Source: Buxus sempervirens (lineage: Eukaryota; Streptophyta; Magnoliopsida; Buxales; Buxaceae). From it: a stretch of 64,000 nt of DNA. The notes below the pieces were generated by a model that did not search any database, was not told the origin of the DNA, and saw only the letters and a list, made by a program, of their open reading frames with translations. Shown in pieces: positions 20,759 through 30,784 of the stretch. The translations under genes were made by a program, and so were the position numbers. The stretch's first letter is position 1. Every line of letters starts with the position of its first letter. The stretch is from NCBI GenBank assembly GCA_947561395.2, contig OX387182.1, positions 34,775,949-34,839,948 on the forward strand, in the 5' to 3' direction.

Positions 20759-23641
20759 ATGGCCCGCCTTCGATCAGCTTCCAGGGATCCTGCAGATGAG
20801 CCTTCCTCTTCGAGGGTTAGGTGGGGTCATGCTGATGTGGCCTCGTCTTCGAGGGCCGAGAGGGATTCCGATTCAGATGTCCCAGATCTCCCTTCTGGGG
20901 ATTCGCGTGAGGCAACCCCAGAGGTATACTCTAACCTTTCTGAAATTTCACATTCCTTCACGAAGTGCATCACCCTGATTCTTTCTTCTCTCCAATTGTT
21001 TCTTTAGCCGGCAGTTGAGGCTTTAGGCCGAGATAGGAGCCGTAGAGGGCGCCGCAGCAGAGGCAGAGATGGAGGCTATGATGAGGGCCGTAGGGGAGGC
21101 CGCAGAGGAGGCCGTGGCAGAGTTGAGGTCCCTAAGGCGGTTACTGCCCAGATTAGGGATACCGATCTTTTGCATGGCTTGAGGACTCATCCCTCAGTGT
21201 GTATTAGGGCGGATATCCCTTTGGAGTATCATATGTCTCATTACAGAGGGAGCTGGGCTAGCTTTATTAGATTCATTGGAGATTGTAGTTCGGCCTACCG
21301 TCGGGAGCTAGGCTTGTATGGCTTTCGCCTCTTCATCACCATTCCGGATGTACGCTTGGATCGGGCCCTTATTGCAGCGCTACTCGAGAGATTCTTCCCT
21401 GAGACATTGAGCTTCCATTTTCCAGATATCGAGATTGGGATCCGGCCGTCTGACTTTACGCTTATCACTGGGATTAGGATGATCGATGATGTTATTCCCG
21501 AGATGGTGATGCCGGATGCCGATGAGATTGCTGCTTATCTTGGCTACATTGTGCTACCTCCGGAGGCATGGGATAGAGGGAGAATGAGATTGTCTTTGAC
21601 TTGATTGAGAGAGACTTTCCGGGTGAGGCAGTTTGGCCAGCTTGCCGCCGGTGATCCAGCTTTTCCTTATGCCTTCCGGTTCATTTTTCTATACATGATG
21701 GGCTCCTGCTTCTTCCCAGAGGACACGACTTCAGTTAGTCCTCATTTTTTGAGCTTACTGGGAGATCTTCAGTGGGCGAGGAGGTATGCATGGGGTCCGC
21801 TCATTTTTGGTACTATTCTGGCTGGCCTGCGCCGATCAGTGAGCGGCCTCTCTACTTCCAGAGGAGCTGGAGTTGGGTGCAGATTCTTCTGGCCCTTCCT
21901 GCAGGTGAAACACTTATTTCTCCTCTCTTTCTTTCTCTTTTCTCCTTTTCTATTCCTTTTGACCCTTTTTCTTCCTTTTTGCAGTTCTTTGCTAGGGTTT
22001 ATATCCCATATTTTCGCCCTACCTCTACGATGCCAGAGGAGACATATCCCATGGCTCGTAGATGGTGTCATGTGGAGCATGACTCTGAAAAGAGTCGTCC
22101 TAGGTCTGCCCGGGCCCACCTGGACAGGCTATATCGATCTGAGGTAAGCTGCTTTTTTAATTCCTGTCTCTCTTTTTTCTTTCCTGAATCACATGTCTAA
22201 TATTCTTCTTTCTATTTTTCAGTTGTTCGTCCCCAGGATGGAGGACATTCATGAGGTGCTGGCCCTGCATGCGGCCAGAGATGATGCTTTTGCCTTGACC
22301 AGAGACGTCAAAGATATCAGTTCTTCATTGGTCAAATGGGCAGCATCTGGTATTGCGGCGAGCGCTTCTTCTATCAGCATGTTGGAGAGCCTAGGATTCC
22401 TGCCATTCCTCCAGATACTACCCCCTCCTTTCCTCTTATGCCTGTTGATCCTGCCCAGTTCCTAGATTGGACTGAGGCAGAGACTTTATTGGAGGAGGGT
22501 GACTATGATGCCTGGTTCAGGCGAGCTTCAGTTGGGTGCCTCATGCCACCCATGCCTATCCGTGGCGGAGTCACGGAGATTGGAGGGATAGTGATTAGGG
22601 CATATGATACAACGATATGCTTTCTCCCTTTTCATCTTCCATTCTTATACTTTATTTGAACTTGGCATTTTCTGACACCTTCTTTTCGATTTCAAGAGGC
22701 TCAGTTGGTAGAGATCTGATCTCGGTATGCTGATATAGTGCGCCAATGAGATGCTGCTATCGCCGAGCGGGACGCCCTCTACATTACTATCTCAGACCTC
22801 CGGGGACAGCTTGCCAGGGCCCAGGGCCAGGCGGGCCCTTCTGATGCACAGGACCGTGCGGGTCCATCTCATACCCAGGTTAATTCTTTCACCTCTTCCC
22901 ATTTCTGCTTTTATCTCTGTTTATCCTATTCTGATTAAAATTTCCTTTCTTATTTTCAGGATGACACAGCTGGCCCTTCTTCACTTGCTTCACCTGTGCC
23001 TATGCATCTTCGTGGGGAGGTATTCTCTGTGGCACAGGTGGAGTTCGTGACTTCTCCCAGATTGGTAGAGGCTCCTGCAGCAGAGCCTGAGGTCGAGGCT
23101 GAGGTTGCACCTGCTGTTGTAGATGTGCCAGATTCTGCTCCAGCACCTGAGACCGCTCCTGATGCGTCTACAGATATGGATATGGAGCCGGCCAGGGATG
23201 CCTTTGTGGTGGAGCCTACCGAGGAGGCTGTGGTTATAGAGGAGGCTTCGGTTGATCCTGTGGAGCCTGAGGTAGACACTGATGTTCCTGGGGCTGTGAT
23301 AGAACCTTCACCTGTGATCAATGTTCCAGAGGTGCCGACTCCAGCTTTTGAGCCTGCTATTAGTGCTGATCCTGCGGTTGAGCCCGTTCCTGCAGATCCT
23401 AATCTTGAGTCTGCTAGAGACGTAGATCTCCTGGGGTCTGCCCCTGCTTCTTCAGTTGACTCCAGGTATGTTTCTTATATGCACTTGACTTCTATTCTTA
23501 TACTTGTATGACATTCAACCTATTTTGGGCTGCAGGAGGTAGGGTATTTCCGCTCATGATAAAGTGCCGATAGTCTTCGGGCGTCGACGATCTCGAGGCA
23601 GAGGACGTGGTAGAGGAGATGGACCTGCAGAGGCACAGTAG
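20759..23641 (+). pseudogene. Plant-mobile-domain (PMD) gene carried antisense in element F
   Basis: It is encoded opposite to pol. Block 1 (20759-20923) is Ser/Arg-rich and ends at a GT donor. Block 2 (21008-21904), between AG and GT, starts with an Arg/Gly-rich stretch and carries the plant mobile domain: THPSVCIRADIPLEY, ALLERFFPETLSFHFPDIEI, IFLYMMGSCFFPED and ARRYAWGPLIFGTILAGL. Further AG/GT-bounded blocks follow at 21985-22143, from 22223, at about 22697 and 22961, and from about 23537. Late blocks are rich in Pro, Glu, Val and Ala and the end is Arg/Gly-rich. PMD proteins include host MAIN-like silencing factors and many TE-carried forms. I infer capture by the retrotransposon. The reading is interrupted, so this copy looks broken. 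Confidence 0.7.
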
Positions 23642-24060
23642 ATTAGGATTTTTCATGTACATGTATTTTGACAAACTGATGTATCCCTTTTTATATATAT
23701 ATAAAAGAAATTTGATTCATTTTTATTCATTTGTTCTCTTTTTTCTTTTATTTCTAGCTTTTCTTGCATGATATATGTTAAAGCAGGGACAGGTGAAGCC
23801 TAGGAAACCAATGAAATTAAAATTTCCCATTTTTTGGCATTTTCCCGAAGGAACCGTAATTAGCTTACGAGCAAGCCCTGCCAGTAATATTAATACGGGC
23901 GCACTCTGCCCGTAAATTTTTCACGGTCACAGTGTGTCCGTATTCTCTATACGGGCACACCATGCTCGTATTATAATTACGGATTTTACTGCCTTTTCGA
24001 ATTTTCTATATAAACTCAAGGGGGACGTCATTATGACACTTTTAAAAGTTTGAAAACTCC
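23642..24060 (+). promoter_or_regulatory. Promoter region between the two antisense genes
   Basis: It holds the PMD gene's 3' end (polyA-like AT-rich stretch 23690-23760), then an inverted-repeat cassette at 23850-23990 with ACGGGCGC, GCCCGTA, ACGGGCAC and TACGG phrases, then a TATA box CTATATAAACTC at about 24009-24020. The cassette word is the same as in the LTR promoter of element F, which suggests that the antisense gene uses an LTR-type promoter. Confidence 0.5.
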
Positions 24061-24804
24061 TTGAGCCTTCCGTTTTCTGCTTTCCTTGTCTTCTTTGGTG
24101 CTTTCATTGCTTCCCTCGCCCCTTTCTCTTCTATCGATGGATCTTCTCCTGTAAGACAACTTGTTAGATTAAAACCTCCTAATCTCACCAGGTACAATGT
24201 TGTGGATTCCTTCTATGATAGGTGGGTTAACTCCATTACCCTAGATGAGGAAATTCGCTGGGATTCCATCCACTTAGGCCATATCCTACACATCCCTAAA
24301 ATTCCTTTTAAGTGGGAAATCATTGAAGCTTTGATTGGACACTGGGTTCCTGAATTGAATCTCTTCCGTTTTGATGACAAAGAGATGACTCCTACCATAG
24401 AAGAAATTGAAACCATCCTTGGCCTAAGATTTTCTGAAAAAGTTGTGAATCCACCCCTAAAGCCTAGCTACAAAAAGGAGGCCTCCACATTCTTAGGTAT
24501 AGGGAAGAAGGACTTAGGAAATTCTGATACCCTATTGACCTTGTCCAAGTCCTTTTTGACTGAAAAACTTCTAAGGAGTGGGGACAAGGATGCCAGGTTT
24601 AATGCTTTGACTCTGATAGTGGTCAAGCAGTTGCTTTTTCCACGGGGTGACGACCAGGTTGACTTGGCTCTCATCTCAGTTATCTGCCAGGTTAGGGAAC
24701 GTGAGAGATTGGCTCCTATGATCTTAGCAGAGATATACCAGGCCTTGACTGACTGCTATTTCAGAAAGAAGAAACGCTTTCTTGCCTGCACCCCTATCCT
24801 ACAG

Positions 24805-24989
24805 GTAAAAAGGAAAAAAAAAAATTTTTTCTTTTTTTTCCTTTTTTTCTTTCTCTTTTTTTTTTCTTCTTCTTTTTCTTTTCCTTCTTTTTTTTTTTCT
24901 TTTCTTCTTTTTTTTTCTTTTCTTTTTTTTTCTTTCTTTTTTCTTTTTTTTTCTTTTGAAATAAATTGAAATTCTCCCCTTTTCTGCAG
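24805..24989 (+). repeat. T/C-rich low-complexity tract in an intron
   Basis: About 150 bp almost purely of T with interspersed C, between a GT donor (24805) and an AG acceptor (24988-24989). It is a polypyrimidine microsatellite inside the intron of the DUF7745-like gene. The Lys-rich and Phe-rich open frames across it are artefacts. Confidence 0.85.
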
Positions 24990-26119
24990 CTTTGGTTGCT
25001 TGACCACCTGAGTCAAGTTGAAGAGATAACTCGCCGCTTCTTTCCAAGATTGAAAGTTCCTGTTCTGATGAGCCACAGGGGTTGTCCTAACATCCAAGGC
25101 GGCAAGCAAGGATGGTTCACTTTCTTGGGTACTCTCCAGGATGATCAAGTGAGATGGCCTAGCACTTATCAGCCCAATCCAGAGACAGTGATCAGCTTCA
25201 GAGATAGGAACTTTCTGGTCCTGGTAAGCTTGAAATCTGCTGTTCTCTATCTTCCTTTAATCTTCGATAGTTTGGAGCGACACAGGGAATCATGATCCCA
25301 ACTGGCTATGAGAGCCTTGTAGGGCCACTTACATCAGCCACCATGGGGCTAAATGCTCAATTAATGAATGAGTGGTCCTATGTTCGCTTTCTGCGGGGTC
25401 CAGTCTTTTCTGAGTCCCATGTGAAAGACTATCATTTTTGGATCAAAGAGCAGGTGTAGAGTCATGCCCCAGTACCAGAGGATCCTCCTACAGTTCTTCC
25501 CCCTACTTATGAGGACATTCTGGAGTCTGAAAGGGCAACCCACAAGCGGCTTCAACAAATTTGGGTAAGAGAAGCCCAAGAGCTGTAACGCCCCGGATTC
25601 GTGTTTTTCATTAAAGATATAACACGTCTCACAGAGGGTTAGGTAAGGATCTCAATAACGGTGATCGCTGGATAATCACACACAATTTATATCACATCAG
25701 AGTGCACAAATAAAATTCTCATCCAAGCAATCTACAAAATCTTCAAATACATCAAATGGTTCCAATTTACTACCTTATTACAATTCCCACAATTTCAATT
25801 GAACAGAGTTTAAGACTAAATAACCTACGAGTCTAAGGATTGTAGTAATAATCCTCCTCCCTATAGGTGTCAGTCGGATCTACCCCAGTAGGCGCCTCAC
25901 CACGAAGATCTGAAAAACAAAACAACAACAAAGGATGAGATACGAATATCTCAGCGAGTGACACATGCATGCAGAAATAGTTAACACAGTTATAATACAT
26001 GCTTCGATAAATAACCAAACATTTAAACAACATATTTCCGATAACAACACAAAAAGGGTCAATGTCATGCATATTGTTACATTGATTAATTTACATGCCA
26101 AGTAGACACTCCACACCTC

Positions 26120-26255
26120 CATGTACACAGCTCCGGCCTACTCAGGGTATCGGACACTCTGAAATGACGGCCTACTCAGGGTATCATCATCCAATGCCGG
26201 CCTACTCCGGGTATCGGCACTGACAACCAGGCCTACTCAGGGTATCTGGCTGCTC
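26120..26255 (-). repeat. Tandem repeat around GGCCTACTCAGGGTATC (4 units)
   Basis: GGCCTACTCAGGGTATC recurs four times (one with CCGGG) at 30-35 bp spacing in the LTR of element E. A similar, more diverged region exists in the related LTR near 52440-52520. Confidence 0.85.
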
Positions 26256-26403
26256 TACACTGGTCGTGGCAACACACAAGGCCATGCAATTACACCAATA
26301 AACACATACCATCACATTACTAAGCTTAACAAGGATCCATGGGAAGCTAAACCCAAAACCGATAAATAACCAAATAAAACTCCGCATTCGGTACACACAC
26401 ATC

Positions 26404-26502
26404 ACAAGTTGTTCCAACCAGAACAGTAAATCCTCACAAGTGTTCCAACCAGAACAGTAATTCCTCACAAGTGTTCCAACCAGAACATCAACTCACACAA
26501 GT
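26404..26502 (-). repeat. 31-bp tandem repeat (3 units) in element E LTR
   Basis: GTTCCAACCAGAACA with flanking 'tcctcacaag' recurs three times at about 31-bp spacing. GTTCCAACCAGAAC is itself an imperfect inverted repeat (GTTC...GAAC). Confidence 0.85.
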
Positions 26503-26817
26503 AAATAATCTTTACAACACATTTCAAAAATTGCCATTAAGAAAAACAGGATTTAATAAAATCTCAACCAAGTACAGTGTTTAACCAAAGAGAACTAAAA
26601 TAGAATCTCCTAGTGTTGGTATCTAGAACATCACCTACAATTAGCTCTACATTTGCCTTGGAAGCTCCTAAGGATTTCCAGAATTTAGCTTTAATATTCT
26701 CATAGGTAATATTGTCTCTAGAGTCCTAAACAAGAAATTTGTTAAGTGCTTGAAACCTCCTATCATCAAAATCCAACTTGGTTTACTCAAACATGTAATT
26801 CGGCAAAGAATTGGACC

Positions 26818-27055
26818 ATGCGCTCACCTCCTGCGCTAGGCGCGAGGTGGGGGGATAGTCAATGGTCTAAAGTTTGGGGTATGCGCCTACTCGATATTAA
26901 GTGAGTGTGAAGTGGGCGCGAAATGGGCGCATTGGGTTTTAGTGCGTGTGAGCTGAGCGCCAAGTGGGCGGGAGCTCGGCGGGTAGTGTAATTTAACCTT
27001 GCGCCTACTACCCGAAGTGGGCGCAAGTGAGCGCCAAGTGGGCGGATACCCCCTG
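26818..27055 (-). repeat. GC-rich cassette of GCGCC/GGGCG phrases in element E LTR
   Basis: Repeated, partly inverted phrases (GCGCCTACT, GTGGGCGC, GAGCGCCAAGTGGGCGG) lie in an otherwise AT-rich LTR. The related LTR at 51060-53445 has a cassette of a different word (GGCGATC / GCGCTCTTAGGCGC) at a similar relative position (51695-51850). Confidence 0.7.
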
Positions 27056-27778
27056 TATTTTTCAAGTCTCTGTTAAATCCAGATCTCCAACTCTGGCTGA
27101 ACGTTTTCGGTTTGTAACCATTCCTTTAGTCTCCTAATATCCCCAGAACACATTCAAACTAGTTTTGGAATTAATCTAACACACTTTTTATTTATCCCCA
27201 TTCAGTTCTAAAGAAACAATCCCTCGGACTATCTCCGTCCAGAAAACCAATGAAGCTCATTCCACAACCATATGCATTCGAAATAAAACTACTAATAATA
27301 CAAAACCCAGGTTTTAAAACAGTGCCACTCACCTTATACGCTTCCAAGTCTTGGCAACAGCAACCCCCGAAGAGCAATCCCCAACCAACAGTCCAGTCGG
27401 TTCGTTTGGTTGCTACGCCCAGATGTTCCTTTAAAGGAAAAGCCCTTCTGCACTTCTCGATCACAACCACCAACCAGCAGGAACTTCCCCAACTCTTCTC
27501 TCCCAAAGAAACCTAAGAAGTCGCCGCAGCCGCAATTGCCAATCGCCAATCGCCAATCCTCAGTATGTGTGTATTAAGAGCAAAACCCAAAACCTAATTT
27601 CCTTAAAGTATAAATACCTTCCGTAAATAAAGTTGCCGCTCGACGAACTTTGAAATCTTTGATCTGGTGTGTGCTCGACCACCGAAACTCCTACATCCAC
27701 ACACCTTATTAGTTTAATTTGTTATGATTATTATTTATTTTTCCCCATAAAATCATGAAAAATTATCGGGGTTTTACA

Positions 27779-27797
27779 TTCTCCCCCCCCCCCCCCT
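27779..27797 (-). promoter_or_regulatory. Polypurine tract of element E with a run of 14 G
   Basis: On the minus strand a run of 14 G (27783-27796 as C on the plus strand) followed by AGAA directly precedes the LTR start at 27778. Chromoviruses of this type have G-rich tracts; this homopolymer is at the long end and may vary in length between reads. Confidence 0.75.
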
Positions 27798-27824
27798 ACA
27801 AAAATTTCGTCCCCGAAATTTACC

Positions 27825-28502
27825 TCAAGAGGAAATGAATAACTCTGGATACATCTTTCTCATCTCTTCCTCGCCTTCCCAGGTGCATTCTTCAATGGAA
27901 TGGTTTTGCCACAACACTTTTACCAAGGGTATCACTTTGGTGCGAAGGATCTGCTCACGTCGATCCAAAATCTGTACTGGCTTCTCTTCATACGTCAAAT
28001 CCTCCCGAATCACCAAGGGTTCGGAATCTATCACATGACTGGGATCAGAGATATACTTACGTAGCATAGAAATGTGAAATACGTCATGCAACCCTTCCAA
28101 GTGACCCGGTAAAGCCAAACGATACGCTGTTGGGTTAATCTCCTTCACTATCTCATATGGACCAATGAACCGAGGTGATAATTTCCCTTTCTTCCCAAAT
28201 CTCCTAATGCCTTTGGATGGGGAAATCTGTAAAAATACCATATCCCCCACTTCAAACCTCAGCTCTCGCCGTCTAGTATCTGCATAACTCTTTTGGCGAC
28301 TCTGTGTAGTTAATATCCGCTGCTTGATAAGTTTTACTTTTTCCATACTGTCTTGGATAATTTCTGGCCCAAAATACTGTTTCTCCGCAATCTCAACCCA
28401 ACATACTGGTGATCTGCACACCCTACCATACAAAGTCTTATACGGTGCCATCTGGATGCTAGCTTGGTAGCTATTATTGTAGGCAAAATCCACTAGATGC
28501 AA
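27825..28502 (-). pseudogene. int: Chromovirus integrase C-terminal part with chromodomain
   Basis: A 225-residue minus-strand frame starts in the middle of integrase (HLVDFAYNNSYQASIQMAPY, then ALYGR-like TLYGRVCRSPVCW). The GPY/F region (GPYEIVKEINPTAYRLALP) follows, then VFHISMLRKY and a chromodomain-like end, ECTWEGEEEMRKMYPELF. In chromoviruses this tail steers integration to heterochromatin. The N-terminal zinc finger and catalytic core are absent, consistent with the large internal loss. The upstream boundary joins the LTR remnant at about 28527. Confidence 0.85.
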
Positions 28503-28852
28503 ATACTTGCTCCAGCTGCCAACCCAGATGAAAAATTATCAGGGTTTTACAAGAGCTCAGGATAAAGGGTATTGATCTGGAGAGGCAACTTGAAGAGCAG
28601 AGGTCTTGCCGCATTGCCATGGAGAATAAACTTGAAGAACAAAGGCAGGCTCGTCGCTTTGAAGTCCGAGCGATGCGGAAGAAATATCAGGATTCCTTGG
28701 CTAGCCTTAGGGCGTTGAAGATCAAGCATTCTTTTCCAGATGAGATCATCTCCTTTTTGAGCGATCCTGATGCAGAGGGAGCTTCTGGAATTATTGCAAC
28801 TCAGGCTGCTAGGATTAGGGAGCTTGAGGAGCAGTTAGGGAATAGGGATTAG

Positions 28853-29743
28853 ATTCTATCTCTTTTTTTTTCTTTCTTTTTTCATACTTTTATACAATAG
28901 CAAACTCCATTAGTGGAAAGACAATAGATTTAATTCAAAAATAGGTTTTATATTATTGGCCTCAGAATTCTCAGATGCTTGTAAAAACAGAAGTTTTATG
29001 AAAAGTATTTCATTTCTCATCACTGGCCAAAAGTATAGTTTTTTTTTTTTGAAAACTGATCCAAAACACTTAATCTCATATAATCAAAGGAATTAAAATC
29101 AGGTTGAATAATGAAAAGGGTAATCCAAGCAATATGGAGGGACCAAATCTGTCTAGCCCTTGGCCTTTAGGATCATCCCCTAATGACTGACCCTTCTAAT
29201 CTGCTCAGTTTCCAGTACTTATGTTGACTTCAAACTTGGAACACATGATCAACTCAACCTTTGATTCTTCCTTTTTTTTTTTTTTTTTTGCTTTTGCCCC
29301 TAGCGCCAATTACGGTTTTCACTAGGGCCGGCTACTGCATTTCGTCATCACTAATCTTACTCTGGAAGTTGAATGAATATACTAGAATCACCGAGGGCTT
29401 AATAATAGGACGAAACAAAGGCTAAGCTCGGTTTATGAAAGAAAAGGCATTAAAGGCTCAAAATTTTCTAAGTGTGAAAATGGGTCAACCAAACTTACAG
29501 TCATGATGAATTCAATCCCATTCCCCTTCTTTTGTATTTGGTTTTCATTTGCCCCTATTTTTTCTCTTCTTCTTTTTTTCTTTCTTCCTGCTTTTGCCCC
29601 TATTGGCTTTGCCCCAGTATAAGACTGTAAGTCTAGTTTAGGTTTATCAAAGAAGACGAACAGGTTCAAATTGGCTTGACTAGGGATGAAAATTTTGGGA
29701 AATAAGGAAATATGGCCCCAGATCATTTCCTAGTAATATTCAT
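28853..29743 (-). other. Non-coding region between the antisense gene and pol of element F
   Basis: It holds the AT-rich 3' flank of the DUF7745-like gene, a T-run at about 29275-29289, and from about 29340 a stretch homologous to the 3' non-coding region of elements A (about 3390-3900) and C (about 53450-53860), including 'aggacgaaac' and 'ggctcaaa'. That shared stretch directly abuts the end of integrase, as in element C, and ties this region to the element. Confidence 0.55.
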
Positions 29744-30784
29744 TCAAGGAAAATATCTCTTTACTGCATCAGAGTTAATTGGCTCAGGAAAATCTTTCCC
29801 ATCCATTTCTATTAAGATGAGAGCACCCCCTGACAGAACCTTTTTGACAACATAAGGCCCTTCCCAATTTGGTTTGAATTTTCCACGAGGGTCTTCCAAA
29901 ATGGGTAAAATTTTCTTCAATACTAAATTTCTTTCTTGGAAAGTTCTGGGCTTTACCTTCTTATTGTAAGCCCTGGCCATTCTCTTCTGATACAATTGGC
30001 CATGACAAAGCGCCTTCAAACGCTTTTCCTCTATTAAATTGAGTTGATCATGTCTTGACTGTATCCATTCAGCTTCTTCTAATTTAGCTTCCATTAGCAC
30101 TCTTAGTGAAGGTATTTCCACTTCCACTGGTAAAACTGCTTCCATTCCATATACTAAGGAATACGGGGTTGCCCTTGTAGAAGTCCGAATCGAGGTTCTG
30201 TAAGCATGTAGAGCAAGTGGCAGCATTTCATGCCAATCTTTGAAACTCACTACCATCTTTTGGATGATCTTCTGTATATTCTTATTCACTGCTTCCACTG
30301 CCCCATTCATCTTTGGTCTGTACGGAGCTAACTTGTGGTGGGTGATCTGAAACTGTTCACACATCTTCCTCATGTCCTTGCTCTTAAGGTTTGAAGCATT
30401 TTCTGATACTATGGCACTTGGCAAACCATAGCAACAAATAATGTTGTGCTTTAAAAACTTAAGAACGTGGCTACTTGTGATGTTTGCATATGAAGCCGCC
30501 TCTACCCACTTGGTGAAGTAATCAATTGCTACAAGTATAAACCTGTGTCCATTTGATGCTTTTGGAGAGATCATTTCAATGACGTCTATACCCCACATGG
30601 AGAAGGGCCATGGAGATGTCATGTTGTGCAATTCACTTGGGGGTGCATTCTTGTTATTAGCATACACTTGGCATAAATGACACCTTTTGACATGTATATA
30701 GCAATCATGCTCCATTGTCGACCAGTAATATCCCAATCGCAGAATCTTCTTGGCAAGCATATGCCCGTTCATATGGGTCCACAA
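29744..30784 (-). CDS. int: Element F integrase
   Basis: A 346-residue open frame. The N-terminal part has the zinc-binding pattern with GHMLAKKILRLGYYW and CHLCQ. The DDE core follows with WGIDVI and the late MNGAVEAVNKNIQK segment. Then come AYRTSIRTSTRATPYSLVYG and a C-terminal GPY-type end, WEGPYVVKKVLSGGALIL. Integrase inserts the DNA copy of the element. No chromodomain is present, as expected of the Tat lineage. Element C has a homologue (53861-54900). One of the usual core positions looks altered, so activity is doubtful. Confidence 0.85.
   Translation of the reverse strand: MWTHMNGHMLAKKILRLGYYWSTMEHDCYIHVKRCHLCQVYANNKNAPPSELHNMTSPWPFSMWGIDVIEMISPKASNGHRFILVAIDYFTKWVEAASYANITSSHVLKFLKHNIICCYGLPSAIVSENASNLKSKDMRKMCEQFQITHHKLAPYRPKMNGAVEAVNKNIQKIIQKMVVSFKDWHEMLPLALHAYRTSIRTSTRATPYSLVYGMEAVLPVEVEIPSLRVLMEAKLEEAEWIQSRHDQLNLIEEKRLKALCHGQLYQKRMARAYNKKVKPRTFQERNLVLKKILPILEDPRGKFKPNWEGPYVVKKVLSGGALILIEMDGKDFPEPINSDAVKRYFP

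Larger units (their letters stand above)
25584..27778 (-). mobile_element. 3' LTR of element E (2,195 bp)
   Basis: On the minus strand it begins TGTAAAACCCCGATAATTTT at 27778 and ends GGGGCGTTACA at 25584. The termini are inverted repeats of each other (TGTAA..CCCCG / CGGGG..TTACA). A TATA-like TATTTATAC lies at about 27609-27617. The LTR holds two internal tandem arrays and a GC-rich cassette, listed separately. The solo LTR at 51060-53445 is a relative. Confidence 0.85.
25584..28551 (-). mobile_element. Element E: largely deleted chromovirus (Tekay/Del type) with 5-bp duplication AGAGC
   Basis: It is flanked by perfect AGAGC repeats (25579-25583 and 28552-28556). On the minus strand it keeps a few dozen bases of the 5' LTR start (TGTAAAACCCTGATAATTTT at 28551), then directly the C-terminal part of integrase with a chromodomain, a G-rich polypurine tract and a whole 3' LTR (25584-27778). 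Gag, protease, reverse transcriptase and most of integrase are gone by one large internal loss. It is inserted into the third block of the DUF7745-like gene. Confidence 0.85.
24061..28852 (+). pseudogene. DUF7745-like gene carried antisense in element F, split by a chromovirus
   Basis: Three blocks have plant splice borders: about 24061-24804 (then GT), 24990-25223 (AG...GT) and from 25271. The last is interrupted at 25583 by the chromovirus and resumes at 28557. Block 1 has HWVPELNLFRFDDKE and PTIEEIETILGL, typical of DUF7745/PMD-like N-terminal regions. Block 3 ends in about 100 residues of predicted coiled coil rich in Glu, Arg and Gln. The start codon is unclear, since no in-frame ATG opens block 1. 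Element C carries a related ORF upstream of gag (63155-64000), sharing a middle part and the coiled-coil tail. The domain name is from memory and moderately sure. The copy is broken. Confidence 0.5.

Noticed and set aside
24780-25150. Lys-rich minus-strand frames near 24.8-25.1 kb
   Set aside because: They are translations of a T/C-rich intron tract and carry no domain.
20759-28852. Ordinary host genes
   Set aside because: The PMD and DUF7745-like genes lie between the polypurine tract/LTR and pol of element F, share promoter motifs with its LTR and look interrupted. A host origin with later capture is likely, but a functional host gene here is not supported.
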